Shown here piece after piece: positions 27,401-38,160 of a DNA stretch of 64,000 nucleotides; position 1 is the first letter of the stretch; each line of letters opens with the position of its first letter. Under the pieces are notes generated by a model, which saw nothing but the letters and a program-made list of their open reading frames with translations, was not told the DNA's origin and searched no databases. Made by a program: the position numbers and the translations under genes. The stretch comes from Caulobacterales bacterium (lineage in GTDB: Bacteria > Pseudomonadota > Alphaproteobacteria > Caulobacterales > Caulobacteraceae), in the NCBI GenBank assembly GCA_016183935.1, contig JACPDR010000035.1, positions 1-64,000 of the forward strand. Direction: 5' to 3'.

Positions 27401-29233
27401 ATGCGCCGTCAGACCATCCTCGCCGCCGCCAGCGGCCTTGCGCTCGTTCTGGGCGCCGGCTCCGCCCTGGCGCAGGCCGCCTCGCCCCTCGCGCCGGGCG
27501 CGACGGTGGAGGGCGCGATCGAGGACGGCGATCTGACCGCGGTCGAGGACTCGTACCGCTACGACGACTACGCGGTCACCGCTCGGGCCGGGCAGCGGTT
27601 CGAGGCCGTTCTGCGGTCCGGTGAGTTCGACACCTATCTGGAGGTGTTCCCGCCGGCCGAGGCGGCGGACGCGCTGGCCTCCGATGACGACGGCCTCGGC
27701 GAGGGCACCGATTCCCGCCTGCGCTTCACGGCGCCCGAAGCCGGAACATACATCCTGCGCGCCCGCCCGCTGTCTGGACTCGAGGGCGGCGCCTATACGC
27801 TCAGCCTGACCGAACGGCCGCCGGCGCCCCGCGCGCCGCGCCCGTCCGGGGTCCGTGTCGGGCAGACCGTCAACGGCGAACTGTCGAGCCGTGATCCGGA
27901 AACCGACGACGGCCTGCCGTACGACGCCTTCAGCTTCCGCGCCCGCCAGGGCGACCGGCTGGCGGTGGCGCTGGACAGCGAAGCCTTCGATCCGGTGCTG
28001 AGGCTCGGCCGGATGACCGACGGCGTCTTCGTCGAACTGGCGGAGAATGACGACGGTCCCGACAGCGGCCTCAACTCGCGCCTGCTCTTCACCGCGCCGG
28101 ACAACGGCGAATACCTGATCCGGGTGACGCCGCTGAACGGGACCGACGCCGGGGCGTACAGGCTGAGCCTTCAGGAGGGTCCGCCCCCGGCTGCGGCCCG
28201 GTCCATCGCCATCGGCGCCACCATCGAGGGCGAGCTGACGGAGGATGACGGCAAAAGCGAGAGCGACACGCCCGCTGACGCCTACAGGTTCGAAGGACGG
28301 GAGGGCCAACGGGTCCGGATCGACATGACCTCCCGTGACTTCGACACCTATCTCGAACTGTTCGACGAGAACCGCGTCAGTCTCGACGACGACGACGACG
28401 GCGGGCCGGAGGGGACCAACTCGCGGCTGACCTTCACCCTGCCGGCTACGGGCTCCTACATCATCGAGGCGCGGGCCTTCGCCGAGGCCACCGGCGACTA
28501 CAGCCTGTCGATCAGCGAGGTCGAGCCGGATCGCCTGCCGGACAGCATCGCCTTCGGCGCCACCGTGCAGGGCGAGGTCGGCGAGGACGACCCACGCGAC
28601 GATAACGACCGCGGCTACGACTCCTTCACCTTCTCCGGCCGCGAAGGGCAGAGAATCCAGGCGATCATGCGGTCGGGAGACTTCGACACCTTCCTGCAGA
28701 TCGGCAAGGCGGGCGGCGAGTTCACCGCCTTGGCCTCGGATGATGACGGTCTGATGGAGGGCACGGACTCGCGGTTGAACTTCACCTTGCCCGACGCGGG
28801 CGAATACATCCTGCGCGCCTTGCCGTACGGCTCGGAGGGCAAGGGGCTCTATGCGCTCGAACTGATCGACCGCGGTCCCCAGCCCCAGCCGGGCAGCATC
28901 CTGGTCGGCTCCACGGCCTGGGGGACGTTGACGGAGACCGACGCCACCACGGACAGCAACAGCCATTACGATGCCTACCGCGTCACCCTGCGCGAGGACG
29001 AGAAGCTGCTCATCACCATGGTCTCGAACGACGTCGACAGCTTTGTCGTCATCGGGCGCGAGAAGGATAACGGGGAGTTCGAGGTGCTGGGCTCGGATGA
29101 TGATGGCCTGGCCGACACCCACGCCAAACTGGAATGGACGGCGCCGGACGACGGGACTTTCGAGATCCGCGCAGGGGCGTATCAGTACGGACAGACCGGG
29201 GCCTACGCCCTGACGGTCGAAAAGCAGCCCTGA
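27401..29233 (+). CDS. Secreted protein with five tandem PPC-type domains
   Basis: A 610-residue protein with a signal peptide (about 1-25, cleavage after SALA). Five repeats of about 110 residues follow, each a bacterial pre-peptidase C-terminal (PPC) beta-sandwich: opening G-x-T/V-x-G-x-L, a central F/DTYLE strand, a calcium-type acidic loop ([73 protein letters not shown]) and a closing Y-x-L-S. No peptidase domain is attached, so it is not a protease itself; a calcium-binding, surface or ligand-binding role is likely. ATG start follows GGGGGACCGC. Repeats differ enough to be an old duplication. Confidence 0.87.
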   Translation: MRRQTILAAASGLALVLGAGSALAQAASPLAPGATVEGAIEDGDLTAVEDSYRYDDYAVTARAGQRFEAVLRSGEFDTYLEVFPPAEAADALASDDDGLGEGTDSRLRFTAPEAGTYILRARPLSGLEGGAYTLSLTERPPAPRAPRPSGVRVGQTVNGELSSRDPETDDGLPYDAFSFRARQGDRLAVALDSEAFDPVLRLGRMTDGVFVELAENDDGPDSGLNSRLLFTAPDNGEYLIRVTPLNGTDAGAYRLSLQEGPPPAAARSIAIGATIEGELTEDDGKSESDTPADAYRFEGREGQRVRIDMTSRDFDTYLELFDENRVSLDDDDDGGPEGTNSRLTFTLPATGSYIIEARAFAEATGDYSLSISEVEPDRLPDSIAFGATVQGEVGEDDPRDDNDRGYDSFTFSGREGQRIQAIMRSGDFDTFLQIGKAGGEFTALASDDDGLMEGTDSRLNFTLPDAGEYILRALPYGSEGKGLYALELIDRGPQPQPGSILVGSTAWGTLTETDATTDSNSHYDAYRVTLREDEKLLITMVSNDVDSFVVIGREKDNGEFEVLGSDDDGLADTHAKLEWTAPDDGTFEIRAGAYQYGQTGAYALTVEKQP

Positions 29234-29264
29234 GCCTTCTTCGGGCCACCGCGTTGGGCGGAGT

Positions 29265-30293
29265 ATGCGTTTGACCGACATCACCGCCCGCAAGGACCAG
29301 CATCTCGACGTGATCCTGGCGGGAAAGGCGCGACACGGGCGGAGCAGCGGCTTCGCCGACATTCATTTCGTGCACGAGGCGCTGCCCGATCTCGACCACG
29401 GCAAGATCGACCTCGGCGCGGACTTCCTCGGTCGCCGCCTGAAGGCGCCCCTGCTGATCAGTTCGATGACGGGCGGGCCGACCCGGGCCGAGGCCATCAA
29501 CGCCCGGCTGGCCGAGGCCGCCCAGCATCTGGGCATCGCCCTGGCGGTCGGCTCCCAGCGGGCGGCGCTGGAGGCCGAAGGAACGACGCCCGGGCTGGAC
29601 ATGGCGCTGCGGTTGAAGGCCCCGGACACGCCGATCCTGGCCAATATCGGCGCGGCCCAGCTGACCCGCGGCTTTGGCGTCGACGAGGCGCGGCGGGTGC
29701 TGGACATGATCGCCGCGGACGGGCTGATCGTGCACCTCAACCCCTTGCAGGAGGCCTGCCAGCCCGAGGGTGATCGCGACTGGTGGGGCGTCGGCGCGGC
29801 GCTGGAGGCCCTGGTCAAGGCGCTGGACGCCCCGGTGGTGATCAAGGAGACCGGCGCCGGCCTTTCGGCGGCGACGTCGAGGCGGTTGATCGAGATGGGC
29901 GTGGCCGCGATCGACGTGGCGGGGGCGGGCGGCTCGAACTGGGCCACGGTCGAGGGCGAGCGCGCGACCGAAGCGGACGACAAGGCCCATGCCGCAGCCT
30001 TCGCCGAGTGGGGCATCCCGACGGCCATGGCGATCGCCGAAGCGCGCAAGGCCTGTCCGAAAGCGACGATCATCGGTTCCGGCGGCGTGGCCGACGGCGT
30101 CGACGCGGCCAAGGCCATCCGGCTGGGGGCCGACATGGTCGGGCAGGCGGCGGGGGTCCTGGCCGCCGCGACCGTCTCGACCGAGGCGGTGGTCGAGCAT
30201 TTCCAGACTGTGATCCGCCAGCTGAGGACCGTCTGCTTCTGCACCGGCTCGGCCAATCTGACCGCCCTGCGCCGGGCCCCGCTGCAGGGGTGA
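29265..30293 (+). CDS. fni: Type 2 isopentenyl-diphosphate delta-isomerase
   Basis: A 342-residue FMN- and NADPH-dependent enzyme that interconverts IPP and [15 protein letters not shown] near residue 10, [12 protein letters not shown] (about 61-72), [32 protein letters not shown] (with the substrate-site Gln/Glu), [10 protein letters not shown] and the phosphate-binding IGSGGVADG / LGADMVGQA are all present in order. It is the flavin type rather than the metal type (Idi-1). It starts 31 bases after the five-PPC gene and could be co-transcribed. It would supply DMAPP for the prenyl pathway that feeds the polyprenyl synthase at 4.4-5.4 kb. Confidence 0.95.
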   Translation: MRLTDITARKDQHLDVILAGKARHGRSSGFADIHFVHEALPDLDHGKIDLGADFLGRRLKAPLLISSMTGGPTRAEAINARLAEAAQHLGIALAVGSQRAALEAEGTTPGLDMALRLKAPDTPILANIGAAQLTRGFGVDEARRVLDMIAADGLIVHLNPLQEACQPEGDRDWWGVGAALEALVKALDAPVVIKETGAGLSAATSRRLIEMGVAAIDVAGAGGSNWATVEGERATEADDKAHAAAFAEWGIPTAMAIAEARKACPKATIIGSGGVADGVDAAKAIRLGADMVGQAAGVLAAATVSTEAVVEHFQTVIRQLRTVCFCTGSANLTALRRAPLQG

Positions 30294-30670
30294 GAGGGTC
30301 CGGGATGGCAGGGTTCATCCCAAAAAAAGCGATGCGGTCGTTTTCATGAGGGCGAGCGGGGACGCCAACCCGCCCCGGGTCGGGCCTGGAGGGCGGCGCG
30401 GCGTAGGTCAGGGATGTCAAAGACCAGGCCCGGCGGGCGTTTGAGCACTAGAGCACGGGCCTGCGACAGGAGCGGTCGTAGGGGCGAGAACGCGCGTGCG
30501 GCCCGGCCGCGGAAGGGTGCGGGATGACCGCTCGCGACCCCTGAAGTGTCGGGATGACAGGGTATGGGAGTGTCGCGTCAGATATCGTGGGAGGCGCCAC
30601 GCGAAACTGGGCCTTACAACGGCAAAGGTTTCAGATAACGCTGCGGCGTCAACTCAACAGGAAGATCGAC
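30294..30670. other. 377-base non-coding stretch between fni and the two-PPC gene
   Basis: No gene is supported here. A 6-bp hairpin GGGATG/CATCCC (30302-30321) is followed by seven A's (wrong polarity for a plus-strand terminator). The phrase CGGGATGAC occurs twice near 30521 and 30549. The last 60 bases before the PPC gene probably hold its promoter; CAGGAAG serves as ribosome site. Confidence 0.6.
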
Positions 30671-31435
30671 ATGAAGCGGTTCACCAGTGTGCTCTTGGCG
30701 GGCGGTCTCCTCGTCACAGCCTTGCCGGCGGCGGCCCAGTCCACGATCCGGGCCGGCGACAGCGTGCAGGGCTCGCTGAGCTCTTCCGACCCCTCGCTTG
30801 AAGACGGCAGCTATTACGACTGCTTCAACCTGCAGGCCGGGGCCGGAGAGCGGGTCAGCGTCACCCTGAGATCGAATGATTTCGACGCCTATCTGGCCGT
30901 TGTGGAGGGGCGGAACTGCTCGTCCGACGCAAGCCCGGAGACCGACGACGACAGTGGCGGCGGCACCGATTCCCGCGTTGAGATGACGCTCGGGTCGGGT
31001 CCCTATTCGATCCGCGCGAACAGCCTGGGCGAAGGCGAGGTCGGCCGTTACACCCTGGCCGTCGAGGGCCTGGCGGCTGTCCGGCCGGTGGATCCGATCT
31101 ATCTCGGCCGCGCGTCGAGCCAGTGGTTCGGGGACCTGGCCACGGGGGACGCCCTGGCCGGCGACGAGTCCTGGTACGACTGCTACGCCTTCGACGCCCG
31201 ATCGGGCCAAACGGTCGGGATCGGCCTGACGTCGCAGGATTTCGACGCCTACCTCTCGCTCCATGAAGGCGGGACCTGCGACGCCGAGATCGTCTCCGAC
31301 GACGACGGCCTCGGCGACGGAACCGACGCCTACATCGAGCACGCCATCGAGCGCAGCGGCCGGTATTCGATCCGCGCCAACAGCTTCACTTCAGGCGAGA
31401 CGGGCCGCTACGCCCTGGTGCTCGAAATCGAGTAG
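30671..31435 (+). CDS. Secreted protein with two PPC-type domains
   Basis: A 254-residue protein with a signal peptide (about 1-22, cleavage after PAAAQ). Two PPC-like repeats (about 25-135 and 140-254) share the acidic loop (TDDDSGGGTDSRVE; SDDDGLGDGTDAYIE) and the strand NDFDAYLAV / QDFDAYLSL with the five-repeat protein upstream. Each repeat has a cysteine pair (C50/C77-type spacing: YDCFNLQ with GRNCSS; YDCYAF with GGTCDA) that the five-repeat protein lacks, so each may carry a disulfide. ATG is chosen at MKRFTS after CAGGAAG. It ends three bases from the convergent hutH stop. A shared origin with the upstream gene is inferred from the loop motifs. Confidence 0.85.
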   Translation: MKRFTSVLLAGGLLVTALPAAAQSTIRAGDSVQGSLSSSDPSLEDGSYYDCFNLQAGAGERVSVTLRSNDFDAYLAVVEGRNCSSDASPETDDDSGGGTDSRVEMTLGSGPYSIRANSLGEGEVGRYTLAVEGLAAVRPVDPIYLGRASSQWFGDLATGDALAGDESWYDCYAFDARSGQTVGIGLTSQDFDAYLSLHEGGTCDAEIVSDDDGLGDGTDAYIEHAIERSGRYSIRANSFTSGETGRYALVLEIE

Positions 31436-31438
31436 GGG

Positions 31439-32968
31439 TCAGGCCGAAGGCGGCAGGTCTCCGGCGAAGACCCGATAGCGCCCGGCGCGGACGCCGTCGG
31501 TCGCCCGGGCGATGTCCGGCGCGAAATAGTGGTCGCTGCCATAGGCGGCGGCCGCTTCGCGCACGATGGCGAAGACCTGTTCAAGCGCGGGCGAGGAGGC
31601 GAGCGGGCGGTGGAACTCGATCCCCTGCGCCGCCGCCAGCAGTTCGATGGCCACGACCGTGGCGGTGTTCTCGGCCATGTCGAGCAGGCGTCGGGCGCCG
31701 TGCGTCGCCATCGACACGTGGTCTTCCTGATTGGCGCTCGTCGGCACGGTGTCGATGCTGCACGGGTGGGCCACCATCCGGTTCTCGGCCACCAGCGCCG
31801 CCGCCGTCACCTGGGCGATCATGAAGCCGGAGTTCAGGCCGCTCTCTTTCACCAGGAAGGCGGGCAGGTCGCTCATCTTCGGATCGACGAGGATGGAGGT
31901 GCGGCGCTCGGAGATGTTGCCGATCTCGCAAAGCGCCATGGCGATCTGATCCGCTGCGAAAGCAACGGGTTCGGCGTGGAAGTTTCCGCCTGAAATAACG
32001 TCGCCGTCCTCGATGAAGACCAGCGGATTGTCGGTGACGGCGTTGGCCTCGCGCTCCAGCGTGGCGGCGGCGTTCTTCAGCACGTCGAGCACCGCGCCCA
32101 TGACCTGCGGCTGGCAGCGCAGGGAGTAGGGGTCCTGCACCTTGGCGCAGTCGTGGCGGTGGCTCTCGCGGATGGCGCTGCCGGACATCAGGTCGCGCAG
32201 GCGGGCGGCGACGGCGATCTGGCCGGGCTGGCCGCGCAGGGCGTGGATGCGGGCGTCGAACGGCGCGTCCGAGCCCTTCAGCGCATCGACCGACAGGGCC
32301 CCGGCGGCGATCCCGGCGGCGAAGGCGGCCTCGGCGGCGAACAGGCCGGCCAGCGCCAGCGCGGTCGAGCACTGGGTGCCGTTGAGCAGGGCCAGACCCT
32401 CCTTGGGGCCCAGCACGATCGGTTTCAGCCCCACCGTGGCCAGCGCCGCCTCGGCCGGCAGGGTCTCGCCGTTCACCCGCGCCTCGCCGACGCCGATCAG
32501 GACGCAGCTCATATGGGCCAGCGGCGCCAGGTCGCCCGACGCGCCGACCGAACCCTTCGACGGGATGCACGGCAGCACGCCGCCGTTCACCATCGCGATC
32601 AGCGCCTGAAGCGTCTCGCGGCGGATGCCCGACGCGCCCTTCGACAGGCTGGCGATCTTGAGCACCATCAGCAGCCGCACCACGGCGTCGTCGAGCAGGG
32701 GCCCGACCCCGCAGGCGTGGCTGAGCACGAGGTTCTTCTGCAGGGTCTCAAGGTCGGCCGTGGCGATCGAGGTGTTGGCCAGCAGGCCGAAGCCGGTGTT
32801 GACGCCGTAGACCGTGCGGCCCTCGGCGACGATGGCCGCGACGACGGCCGCGCCCTTGTCGACATTGGCCCAGGCGGCCTCGGTCAGGGAGACGGTGGCG
32901 GGATCGTCGAGCACGCCCCGAAGCTGGGTGAGCGTGAGCGGCGATTGGCCGATGGTGAGGGTGGTCAT
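31439..32968 (-). CDS. hutH: Histidine ammonia-lyase
   Basis: A 509-residue enzyme that deaminates histidine to urocanate. The self-forming MIO prosthetic group comes from Ala143-Ser144-Gly145 in [11 protein letters not shown], and the catalytic Tyr54 is in VYGVNTGFG. Other family segments are [25 protein letters not shown] and [10 protein letters not shown]. Length is the family norm. It lies two bases downstream of hutU, so both are expressed together, and the operon is controlled from the hutU/hutC intergenic operator. Confidence 0.98.
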   Translation of the reverse strand: MTTLTIGQSPLTLTQLRGVLDDPATVSLTEAAWANVDKGAAVVAAIVAEGRTVYGVNTGFGLLANTSIATADLETLQKNLVLSHACGVGPLLDDAVVRLLMVLKIASLSKGASGIRRETLQALIAMVNGGVLPCIPSKGSVGASGDLAPLAHMSCVLIGVGEARVNGETLPAEAALATVGLKPIVLGPKEGLALLNGTQCSTALALAGLFAAEAAFAAGIAAGALSVDALKGSDAPFDARIHALRGQPGQIAVAARLRDLMSGSAIRESHRHDCAKVQDPYSLRCQPQVMGAVLDVLKNAAATLEREANAVTDNPLVFIEDGDVISGGNFHAEPVAFAADQIAMALCEIGNISERRTSILVDPKMSDLPAFLVKESGLNSGFMIAQVTAAALVAENRMVAHPCSIDTVPTSANQEDHVSMATHGARRLLDMAENTATVVAIELLAAAQGIEFHRPLASSPALEQVFAIVREAAAAYGSDHYFAPDIARATDGVRAGRYRVFAGDLPPSA

Positions 32969-32970
32969 GT

Positions 32971-34638
32971 TCAGGCCTTCAGGCTCGGCAGGTTGAGGCC
33001 GTGTTCGCGCGCGGCGGCCTTCGCGATCTCGTAGCCGGCGTCGGCATGGCGCATCACCCCGGTGGCAGGGTCGTTCCAGAGGACACGTTCGAGCCGCTTC
33101 GCCGCTTCCGGCGTGCCGTCGGCGACGATGACCACGCCCGAGTGCTGGGAATAGCCCATGCCGACGCCGCCGCCGTGATGCAGCGACACCCAGCTGGCGC
33201 CCGACGCGGTGTTGAGCAGGGCGTTGAGCAGCGGCCAGTCGGAGACGGCGTCGGAGCCGTCCATCATGGCCTCGGTCTCGCGGTTGGGGCTGGCGACGGA
33301 GCCGCTGTCCAGGTGATCGCGGCCGATGACGATGGGGCCGGAGAGCTCGCCCGACGCCACCATCTCGTTGAACATCAGACCCGCGCGGTGGCGGTCGCCG
33401 AGGCCAATCCAGCAGATGCGGGCGGGCAGGCCCTGGAAGGCGATCCGCTCGCCCGCCATGTCGAGCCAGCGGTGCAGGCCGGCGTTGTCGGGGAACAGCT
33501 TTTTCATCGCCGCGTCGGTCTTGCGGATATCTTCCGGGTCGCCGGTCAGGGCGGCCCAGCGGAACGGCCCGATCCCGCGGCAGAACAGCGGGCGGATGTA
33601 GGCGGGGACGAAGCCGGGGAAGTCGAAGGCCTCAGCCACGCCCTCGTCGAAGGCGACCTGGCGGATGTTGTTGCCGTAGTCGGTGACCGGCACGCCCATC
33701 TTCTGGAAATCGAGCATGGCGCGGACGTGGACGGCGCAGGACCGGCGCGCCGCCTCCTTGACCGCCTCGGGGTCGGAGACGCGCTTGTCTTCCCACTCGG
33801 CGACGGTCCAGCCCTGCGGCAGATAGCCGTTGACGAGGTCGTGGGCGCTGGTCTGGTCGGTGACCAGATCGGGGCGCACGCCGCGCTTCACCAATTCAGG
33901 CAGAACATCAGCCGCGTTGCCCAACAGCCCGACAGATATCGGCTTTTTATCGATTTTCGATTGCTCGATCAGGGCCAGGGCCTCGTCCAGCGTCTCGGCC
34001 ATGACGTCGAGGTAGCGGGTCTTCAGCCGCATCTCGATCCGGCTGCGCTGGCATTCCACCGCCAGGCAGGAAGCGCCGGCCATGGTCGCCGCCAGCGGCT
34101 GGGCCCCGCCCATGCCGCCGAGGCCGGCGGTCAGGATCCACTTGCCTGACCAGTCGCCGCCGTGGTGCTGGCGCCCGGCCTCCATGAAGGTCTCGTAGGT
34201 GCCCTGAACGATGCCCTGGGTGCCGATGTAGATCCACGAGCCGGCCGTCATCTGGCCGTACATCATCAGCCCCTTGCGATCGAGTTCGTTGAAATGCTCC
34301 CAGGTCGCCCATTTGGGCACCAGGTTGGAGTTGGCGATCAGCACCCGCGGGGCGTCGGGATGGGTGCGGAACACGCCGACCGGCTTGCCCGACTGAACCA
34401 GCAGCGTCTGGTCGGCCTCGAGCTCGCGCAGCTCGGCCACGATCCGGTCGAACGACGCCCAGTCGCGGGCGGCCTTGCCGATGCCGCCGTAGACCACGAG
34501 GTCCTCGGGGCGTTCGGCCACCTCGGGGTCGAGGTTGTTCATCAGCATGCGCAGGGCGGCCTCGGCGGCCCAGGTCTTCGCCGTCATCTCCGGGCCGCGG
34601 GGCGCGCGGACGACACGGGCGTTCGACGTAGTGCTCAT
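32971..34638 (-). CDS. hutU: Urocanate hydratase
   Basis: A 555-residue NAD-dependent enzyme converting urocanate to 4-imidazolone-5-propanoate. Recognisable segments are [30 protein letters not shown] with the dinucleotide-binding glycines, [45 protein letters not shown] and the C-terminal [23 protein letters not shown] stands seven bases before the ATG. It is the first gene of the minus-strand hutUH operon, divergent from hutC across 66 bases that carry the palindromic operator. Confidence 0.98.
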   Translation of the reverse strand: MSTTSNARVVRAPRGPEMTAKTWAAEAALRMLMNNLDPEVAERPEDLVVYGGIGKAARDWASFDRIVAELRELEADQTLLVQSGKPVGVFRTHPDAPRVLIANSNLVPKWATWEHFNELDRKGLMMYGQMTAGSWIYIGTQGIVQGTYETFMEAGRQHHGGDWSGKWILTAGLGGMGGAQPLAATMAGASCLAVECQRSRIEMRLKTRYLDVMAETLDEALALIEQSKIDKKPISVGLLGNAADVLPELVKRGVRPDLVTDQTSAHDLVNGYLPQGWTVAEWEDKRVSDPEAVKEAARRSCAVHVRAMLDFQKMGVPVTDYGNNIRQVAFDEGVAEAFDFPGFVPAYIRPLFCRGIGPFRWAALTGDPEDIRKTDAAMKKLFPDNAGLHRWLDMAGERIAFQGLPARICWIGLGDRHRAGLMFNEMVASGELSGPIVIGRDHLDSGSVASPNRETEAMMDGSDAVSDWPLLNALLNTASGASWVSLHHGGGVGMGYSQHSGVVIVADGTPEAAKRLERVLWNDPATGVMRHADAGYEIAKAAAREHGLNLPSLKA

Positions 34639-34663
34639 GGAGGCCTCCTGTTCGGCGCATCAT

Positions 34664-34677
34664 TATGTCTAGACATA
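34664..34677. promoter_or_regulatory. Candidate HutC operator, 14-base perfect palindrome
   Basis: TATGTCTAGACATA is a perfect palindrome midway in the 66-base gap between the hutU and hutC start codons. GntR/HutC-family repressors bind such short AT-ended palindromes, and HutC is encoded right beside it. The position would let one dimer block both divergent transcripts, released by urocanate as in known HutC proteins. Confidence 0.75.
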
Positions 34678-34704
34678 TATCGGCGCAAGCCGGATAGTTC
34701 GCCC

Positions 34705-35412
34705 ATGGACATGACGGTCATCCACCGGCGGATCGAGAGCGACATCGAGCGGCGCATCCTGTCCGGCGAGTGGCGGCCGGGCCATCGGCTGCCGACCGAG
34801 AGCGAACTGATGGCCGAGTACGGCTGCGCCCGCATGACGGCCTCGAAAGCGATGTCGGGGCTGGCGGCGCGGGGTCTGGTGACGCGTCGGCGACGGGCCG
34901 GGACCATCGTGGCCCATCCGCCCCTGCACTCGGCGGCGCTGGTGGCGATCCCCGACATCCAGGTCGAGGTCGAGGGACGCGGCCTGGCCTGGTCGCATCG
35001 TTTGCTGGCGCGAAGAGTCCGCGCGGCAGGCGAGGCTGAGGCCTGGCTGGCCGAAGACGGCCGGGTGATCGAACTCGAGACCCTGCACTTCGCCGACGGG
35101 TCGCCCTTCGTGCACGAGCGCCGGCTGATCTCGCTGTCAGGGGCGCCCGAGGCCGAGACAGCCGACTTCACCGAGCAGGCGGCGGGCAGCTGGCTGCTGG
35201 CCCATACGCCGTGGACCGAGGCCGAACACCGCATTTCCGCCGTGGGCGCCACCGGCGAGGTCGCCGAACGTCTGCTGTTGCCTCCGGGCGCGCCGTGCCT
35301 GAGGCTGGAGCGAAGGACGTGGCGGGACGGGCTCGGGGTGACCTGGGCCTGGCAGACCTTTCCCGGCGACGCCTACGATCTGGTCGCCCGTTTCCAGCCG
35401 ACGAAAGCCTGA
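34705..35412 (+). CDS. hutC: Histidine utilisation repressor HutC (GntR family)
   Basis: A 235-residue GntR/HutC regulator. The winged helix is in the first 70 residues (SDIERRILSGEWRPGHRLPTE, then the recognition part CARMTASKAMSGLAARGLV), followed by a UTRA effector domain (about 90-230) with ETLHFADGSPFVHERRLISL and the terminal WQTFPGDAYDLVARF. HutC proteins respond to urocanate. ATG 34705 or ATG 34711 could be used. It is followed by hutG after three bases, so regulator and enzymes are on one mRNA and the regulator represses its own synthesis. Confidence 0.95.
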   Translation: MDMTVIHRRIESDIERRILSGEWRPGHRLPTESELMAEYGCARMTASKAMSGLAARGLVTRRRRAGTIVAHPPLHSAALVAIPDIQVEVEGRGLAWSHRLLARRVRAAGEAEAWLAEDGRVIELETLHFADGSPFVHERRLISLSGAPEAETADFTEQAAGSWLLAHTPWTEAEHRISAVGATGEVAERLLLPPGAPCLRLERRTWRDGLGVTWAWQTFPGDAYDLVARFQPTKA

Positions 35413-35415
35413 CGC

Positions 35416-36321
35416 ATGAGCCAGACCTCTTCCGAAGCCCAGTCCGAGGCCCTGTCGTGGCGGTCGATCGCCGATCTGGTCGGCAGCCATGCCGAGGCGT
35501 CGGTGGCCATCGTCGGCGCCGGCGTCAACGAACGCTCGCTGACGCCGGGGCGATGCGACCTGGGCCCCAAGGCCTTCCGGGCCGTGCTGCCGCGCTTCTC
35601 GACCTATGACGTGGAGACCGGCGTCGAGCTGTCGACAAAGGTCCATGACGCCGGGGACGTAGCGGTGAAGGCGCTGTCGCCCGCCGACGCCTTCGGGCCC
35701 GTGCGCGACGCGGTGAGGAAGCAGGCGGACCGGGCGCTGACCGTGCTGATCGGCGGCAACAACGCCATCACCCGGCCGGGCGTGCACGGGCTCGGGCTGG
35801 CCCGGACGGGACTGCTGACGCTGGACGCCCATTTCGACCTGCGCGACACCGATCAGGGGCTGACCAACGGCAATCCGGTGCAGGCGCTGCTGGAAGACGG
35901 GCTGGAGGGGCGGCGGATCAGCCAGGTGGGGCTGGCGCCCTTCGCCAACACCCGGCGGGCGCACGACAAGGCGACGGCGGCGGGGATCTCGGTGCGGATG
36001 GCGCGGGAGTGCCGCGAGCGCGGGCTGGCCGCCGTGGTCGACGAGGAGCTCGAGCGGCTGTCGAGCCTGTGCGAGGTCATCTACGTCGACTTCGACATCG
36101 ACGTCATCGACCGCAGCCAGTGGCCGGCCTCGCCGGGGGCGCGGCCGGGCGGGGTGTCGGTTCAGGACTTCTTCGACGCCACGCGGCTGATCGGGACCCA
36201 TCCGAAGGTGAGGGCCGTGGACCTGACCGAATACGATCCGTCGCTGGAGATCGGCGACCTCGGCTCGCTGACGGCGGGGCGGTGGTTCTGCGAACTGCTG
36301 GCGGGGTTTGAAGGACGATGA
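35416..36321 (+). CDS. hutG: Arginase-fold formimidoylglutamase (HutG)
   Basis: A 301-residue ureohydrolase-fold protein placed between hutC and hutI. Metal-ligand motifs are DAHFD (137-141) and DFDIDVID (225-232), but the first motif reads GGNNAITR (113-120), so Asn116 occupies the place of the first Mn ligand of GGDHS-type enzymes. By context it hydrolyses N-formimidoyl-L-glutamate to glutamate and formamide. An alternative would be formimidoylglutamate deiminase, but that belongs to the amidohydrolase fold, which this is not. Overlaps hutI by 4 bases (ATGA). Changed metal ligands may mean a one-metal or altered site. Confidence 0.88.
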   Translation: MSQTSSEAQSEALSWRSIADLVGSHAEASVAIVGAGVNERSLTPGRCDLGPKAFRAVLPRFSTYDVETGVELSTKVHDAGDVAVKALSPADAFGPVRDAVRKQADRALTVLIGGNNAITRPGVHGLGLARTGLLTLDAHFDLRDTDQGLTNGNPVQALLEDGLEGRRISQVGLAPFANTRRAHDKATAAGISVRMARECRERGLAAVVDEELERLSSLCEVIYVDFDIDVIDRSQWPASPGARPGGVSVQDFFDATRLIGTHPKVRAVDLTEYDPSLEIGDLGSLTAGRWFCELLAGFEGR

Positions 36322-37520
36322 GGCTGATCACCGACTGTCGCCTGGCCACCATGGTCGAGGGCGAGGAGCCCTATGGCGCCATCGACGACGGGGCGATCCT
36401 GGTTGCGGACGGGCGCATCGTCTGGGCCGGGCCCCGCGAGGACATGCCCGCCCATGATGCGCAGCAGACCGACCGGCTGGATGGGCGCTGGGTCACGCCG
36501 GGGCTGATCGACTGCCATACGCATCTGGTCTTCGGCGGCGACCGGTCGGGGGAGTTCGAGCAGCGGCTGGGCGGCGCGACCTACGAGGAGATCGCGCGGG
36601 CCGGAGGCGGCATCGTCTCGTCGGTGGCGGCGACGCGGGCGGCGTCGGAGGACCAGCTGTATGCGAGCGCCCTGGGGCGGCTGGCGGGGCTGACGGCGAC
36701 GGGCGTGACCACGGTGGAGATCAAGTCGGGCTACGGCCTCGACCGGGACAGCGAGTTGAAGATGCTGCGCGTGGCGCGGCGCATCGGGCGCGAGGCCGGC
36801 GCAAGGGTGCGGACCAGCTATCTGGGTCTGCACGCGGTGCCGCCGGAGCATCGCGCCGACCGCGCGGCCTATGTGGACAAGGCTGTGGATGAAATCCTGC
36901 CCGCGGCCCACGCCGAGGGGCTGGTCGACGCCGTCGACGCCTATTGCGAGCCCATCGCCTTCTCGACCGGGGAGGTCGGGCGGCTGTTCGACAAGGCGAA
37001 GTCGCTGGGCCTGCCGGTCAAGCTGCACGCCGACCAGCTGTCGGACGGGGGCGGAGCGGCGCTGGCGGCGAAATATGGCGCGCTGTCGGCCGACCACATC
37101 GAGCACACCGGCGAGGCGGGGGTGAAGGCGATGGCGGAGGCCGGGGTCGTCGCGGTGCTGCTGCCCGGGGCCTATCTGATGTTGCGCGAGACCACGCCGC
37201 CGCCGATCGAGCTGCTGCGGCGGCACGGCGTCGCCATGGCGGTGGCGACGGACTGCAATCCGGGCACCTCGCCCGTGGCCTCGATGACGGCGGCGCTGAA
37301 CCTGGCCTGCGTGCAGTTCCGCCTGACCCCGGAGGAGGCGCTGGCGGGGGCGACGCGGATCGCGGCGAAGGCGCTGGGCCTTGCCAACGAGGCCGGGACC
37401 CTTGAGGCGGGCAAGGTGGCCGACCTGGCGGTGTGGGACATCGAGCGGCCGGCCGAGCTCTGCTACTGGCTGGGCAAGCCGCTGCTGGCGCGGCGTTATG
37501 TCGGCGGCGTGGCGGCCTGA
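36318..37520 (+). CDS. hutI: Imidazolonepropionase
   Basis: A 400-residue amidohydrolase that opens imidazolone-5-propanoate to N-formimidoyl-L-glutamate. The metal motif is [16 protein letters not shown] (about 64-79), with the substrate segment EIKSGYGL, then [16 protein letters not shown] and [10 protein letters not shown] with further metal-site histidines, and [11 protein letters not shown] with the catalytic Asp. The C-terminal beta-composite domain is present ([11 protein letters not shown]). The start overlaps the hutG stop. Together with hutH, hutU and hutG it completes the pathway to glutamate. Confidence 0.97.
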   Translation: MRLITDCRLATMVEGEEPYGAIDDGAILVADGRIVWAGPREDMPAHDAQQTDRLDGRWVTPGLIDCHTHLVFGGDRSGEFEQRLGGATYEEIARAGGGIVSSVAATRAASEDQLYASALGRLAGLTATGVTTVEIKSGYGLDRDSELKMLRVARRIGREAGARVRTSYLGLHAVPPEHRADRAAYVDKAVDEILPAAHAEGLVDAVDAYCEPIAFSTGEVGRLFDKAKSLGLPVKLHADQLSDGGGAALAAKYGALSADHIEHTGEAGVKAMAEAGVVAVLLPGAYLMLRETTPPPIELLRRHGVAMAVATDCNPGTSPVASMTAALNLACVQFRLTPEEALAGATRIAAKALGLANEAGTLEAGKVADLAVWDIERPAELCYWLGKPLLARRYVGGVAA

Positions 37521-37524
37521 GCCG

Positions 37525-38124
37525 TCAGGGGCGGTGGACGACCAGGGCTGACAGGTCGGGTCTGGGGCGCTCCAGCGGCGGCTCCGCCAGCGTACCGATG
37601 TGAATGAAGCCCGCGACCTGCTCGTTGGATGTTACGCCCAGCAGTTCAAGAGCTTGCGGGTCATAGCTGTACCAATCCGTGATCCAGCTGGCCGAATAGC
37701 CGAAGGCGTTGGCCGCGTGTTCGAGGTTCATGCACACGGCTCCGGCGGAGAGCTGCTGCTCCCAGACCGGCTTGGCGCTGTCGACCGGCGCGGAGATCAC
37801 GAGGATGGTCAGGGGCGGGGCGGTCAACTTGGCCAGCACCTTGCGGGCCTTGCCCGGGTCCGGCTGTCGCGCGGCGTGCGGGAGCAGGGCCTCGGCGAGC
37901 GCGGCGCGGCTTTTCGGCCCCATGACCACGAAGCGCCACGGGAACAGCTTGCCGTGGTCGGGGGAGCGGGCTCCGAGGGTCAGGATACGCTCGATCTCGG
38001 CGGGCGAGGGCCCGGGGGCGACCAAGGCTTGCGCGGGCGCGGAGCGGCGCGTGGCGAGCCGCGTCTGCAGCTCGATCGAGGGAGCGGGGAGGGGGAGGGC
38101 CTGGCCCAGGTCGGCGTCGGACAT
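37525..38124 (-). CDS. Nitroreductase-family flavoprotein (YdjA type)
   Basis: A 199-residue FMN-dependent oxidoreductase of the small nitroreductase group. RRSAPAQALVAPGPSPAEIERIL near the start, SPDHGKLFPWRFVV (54-67) with the flavin-binding Arg, and QLSAGAVCMNLEHAANAFGYSASW (about 123-146, typical family helix) are seen, then HIGTLAEPPLERPRP. YdjA-like members are monomer-to-dimer NADPH oxidoreductases of unknown natural substrate. It is convergent with hutI (4 bases between stops) and divergent from the NUDIX gene, with a 12-base palindrome between their starts. Confidence 0.9.
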   Translation of the reverse strand: MSDADLGQALPLPAPSIELQTRLATRRSAPAQALVAPGPSPAEIERILTLGARSPDHGKLFPWRFVVMGPKSRAALAEALLPHAARQPDPGKARKVLAKLTAPPLTILVISAPVDSAKPVWEQQLSAGAVCMNLEHAANAFGYSASWITDWYSYDPQALELLGVTSNEQVAGFIHIGTLAEPPLERPRPDLSALVVHRP

Positions 38125-38160
38125 GCCGCCTAGCTAGGCGTCCGCGCCGCGCTGCGCCAT

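Noticed and set aside
30302..30328. Hairpin with A7 as a terminator after fni
   Set aside because: The A-run follows on the plus strand, so no U-tract would be made in the fni transcript, and no minus-strand gene needs it here.
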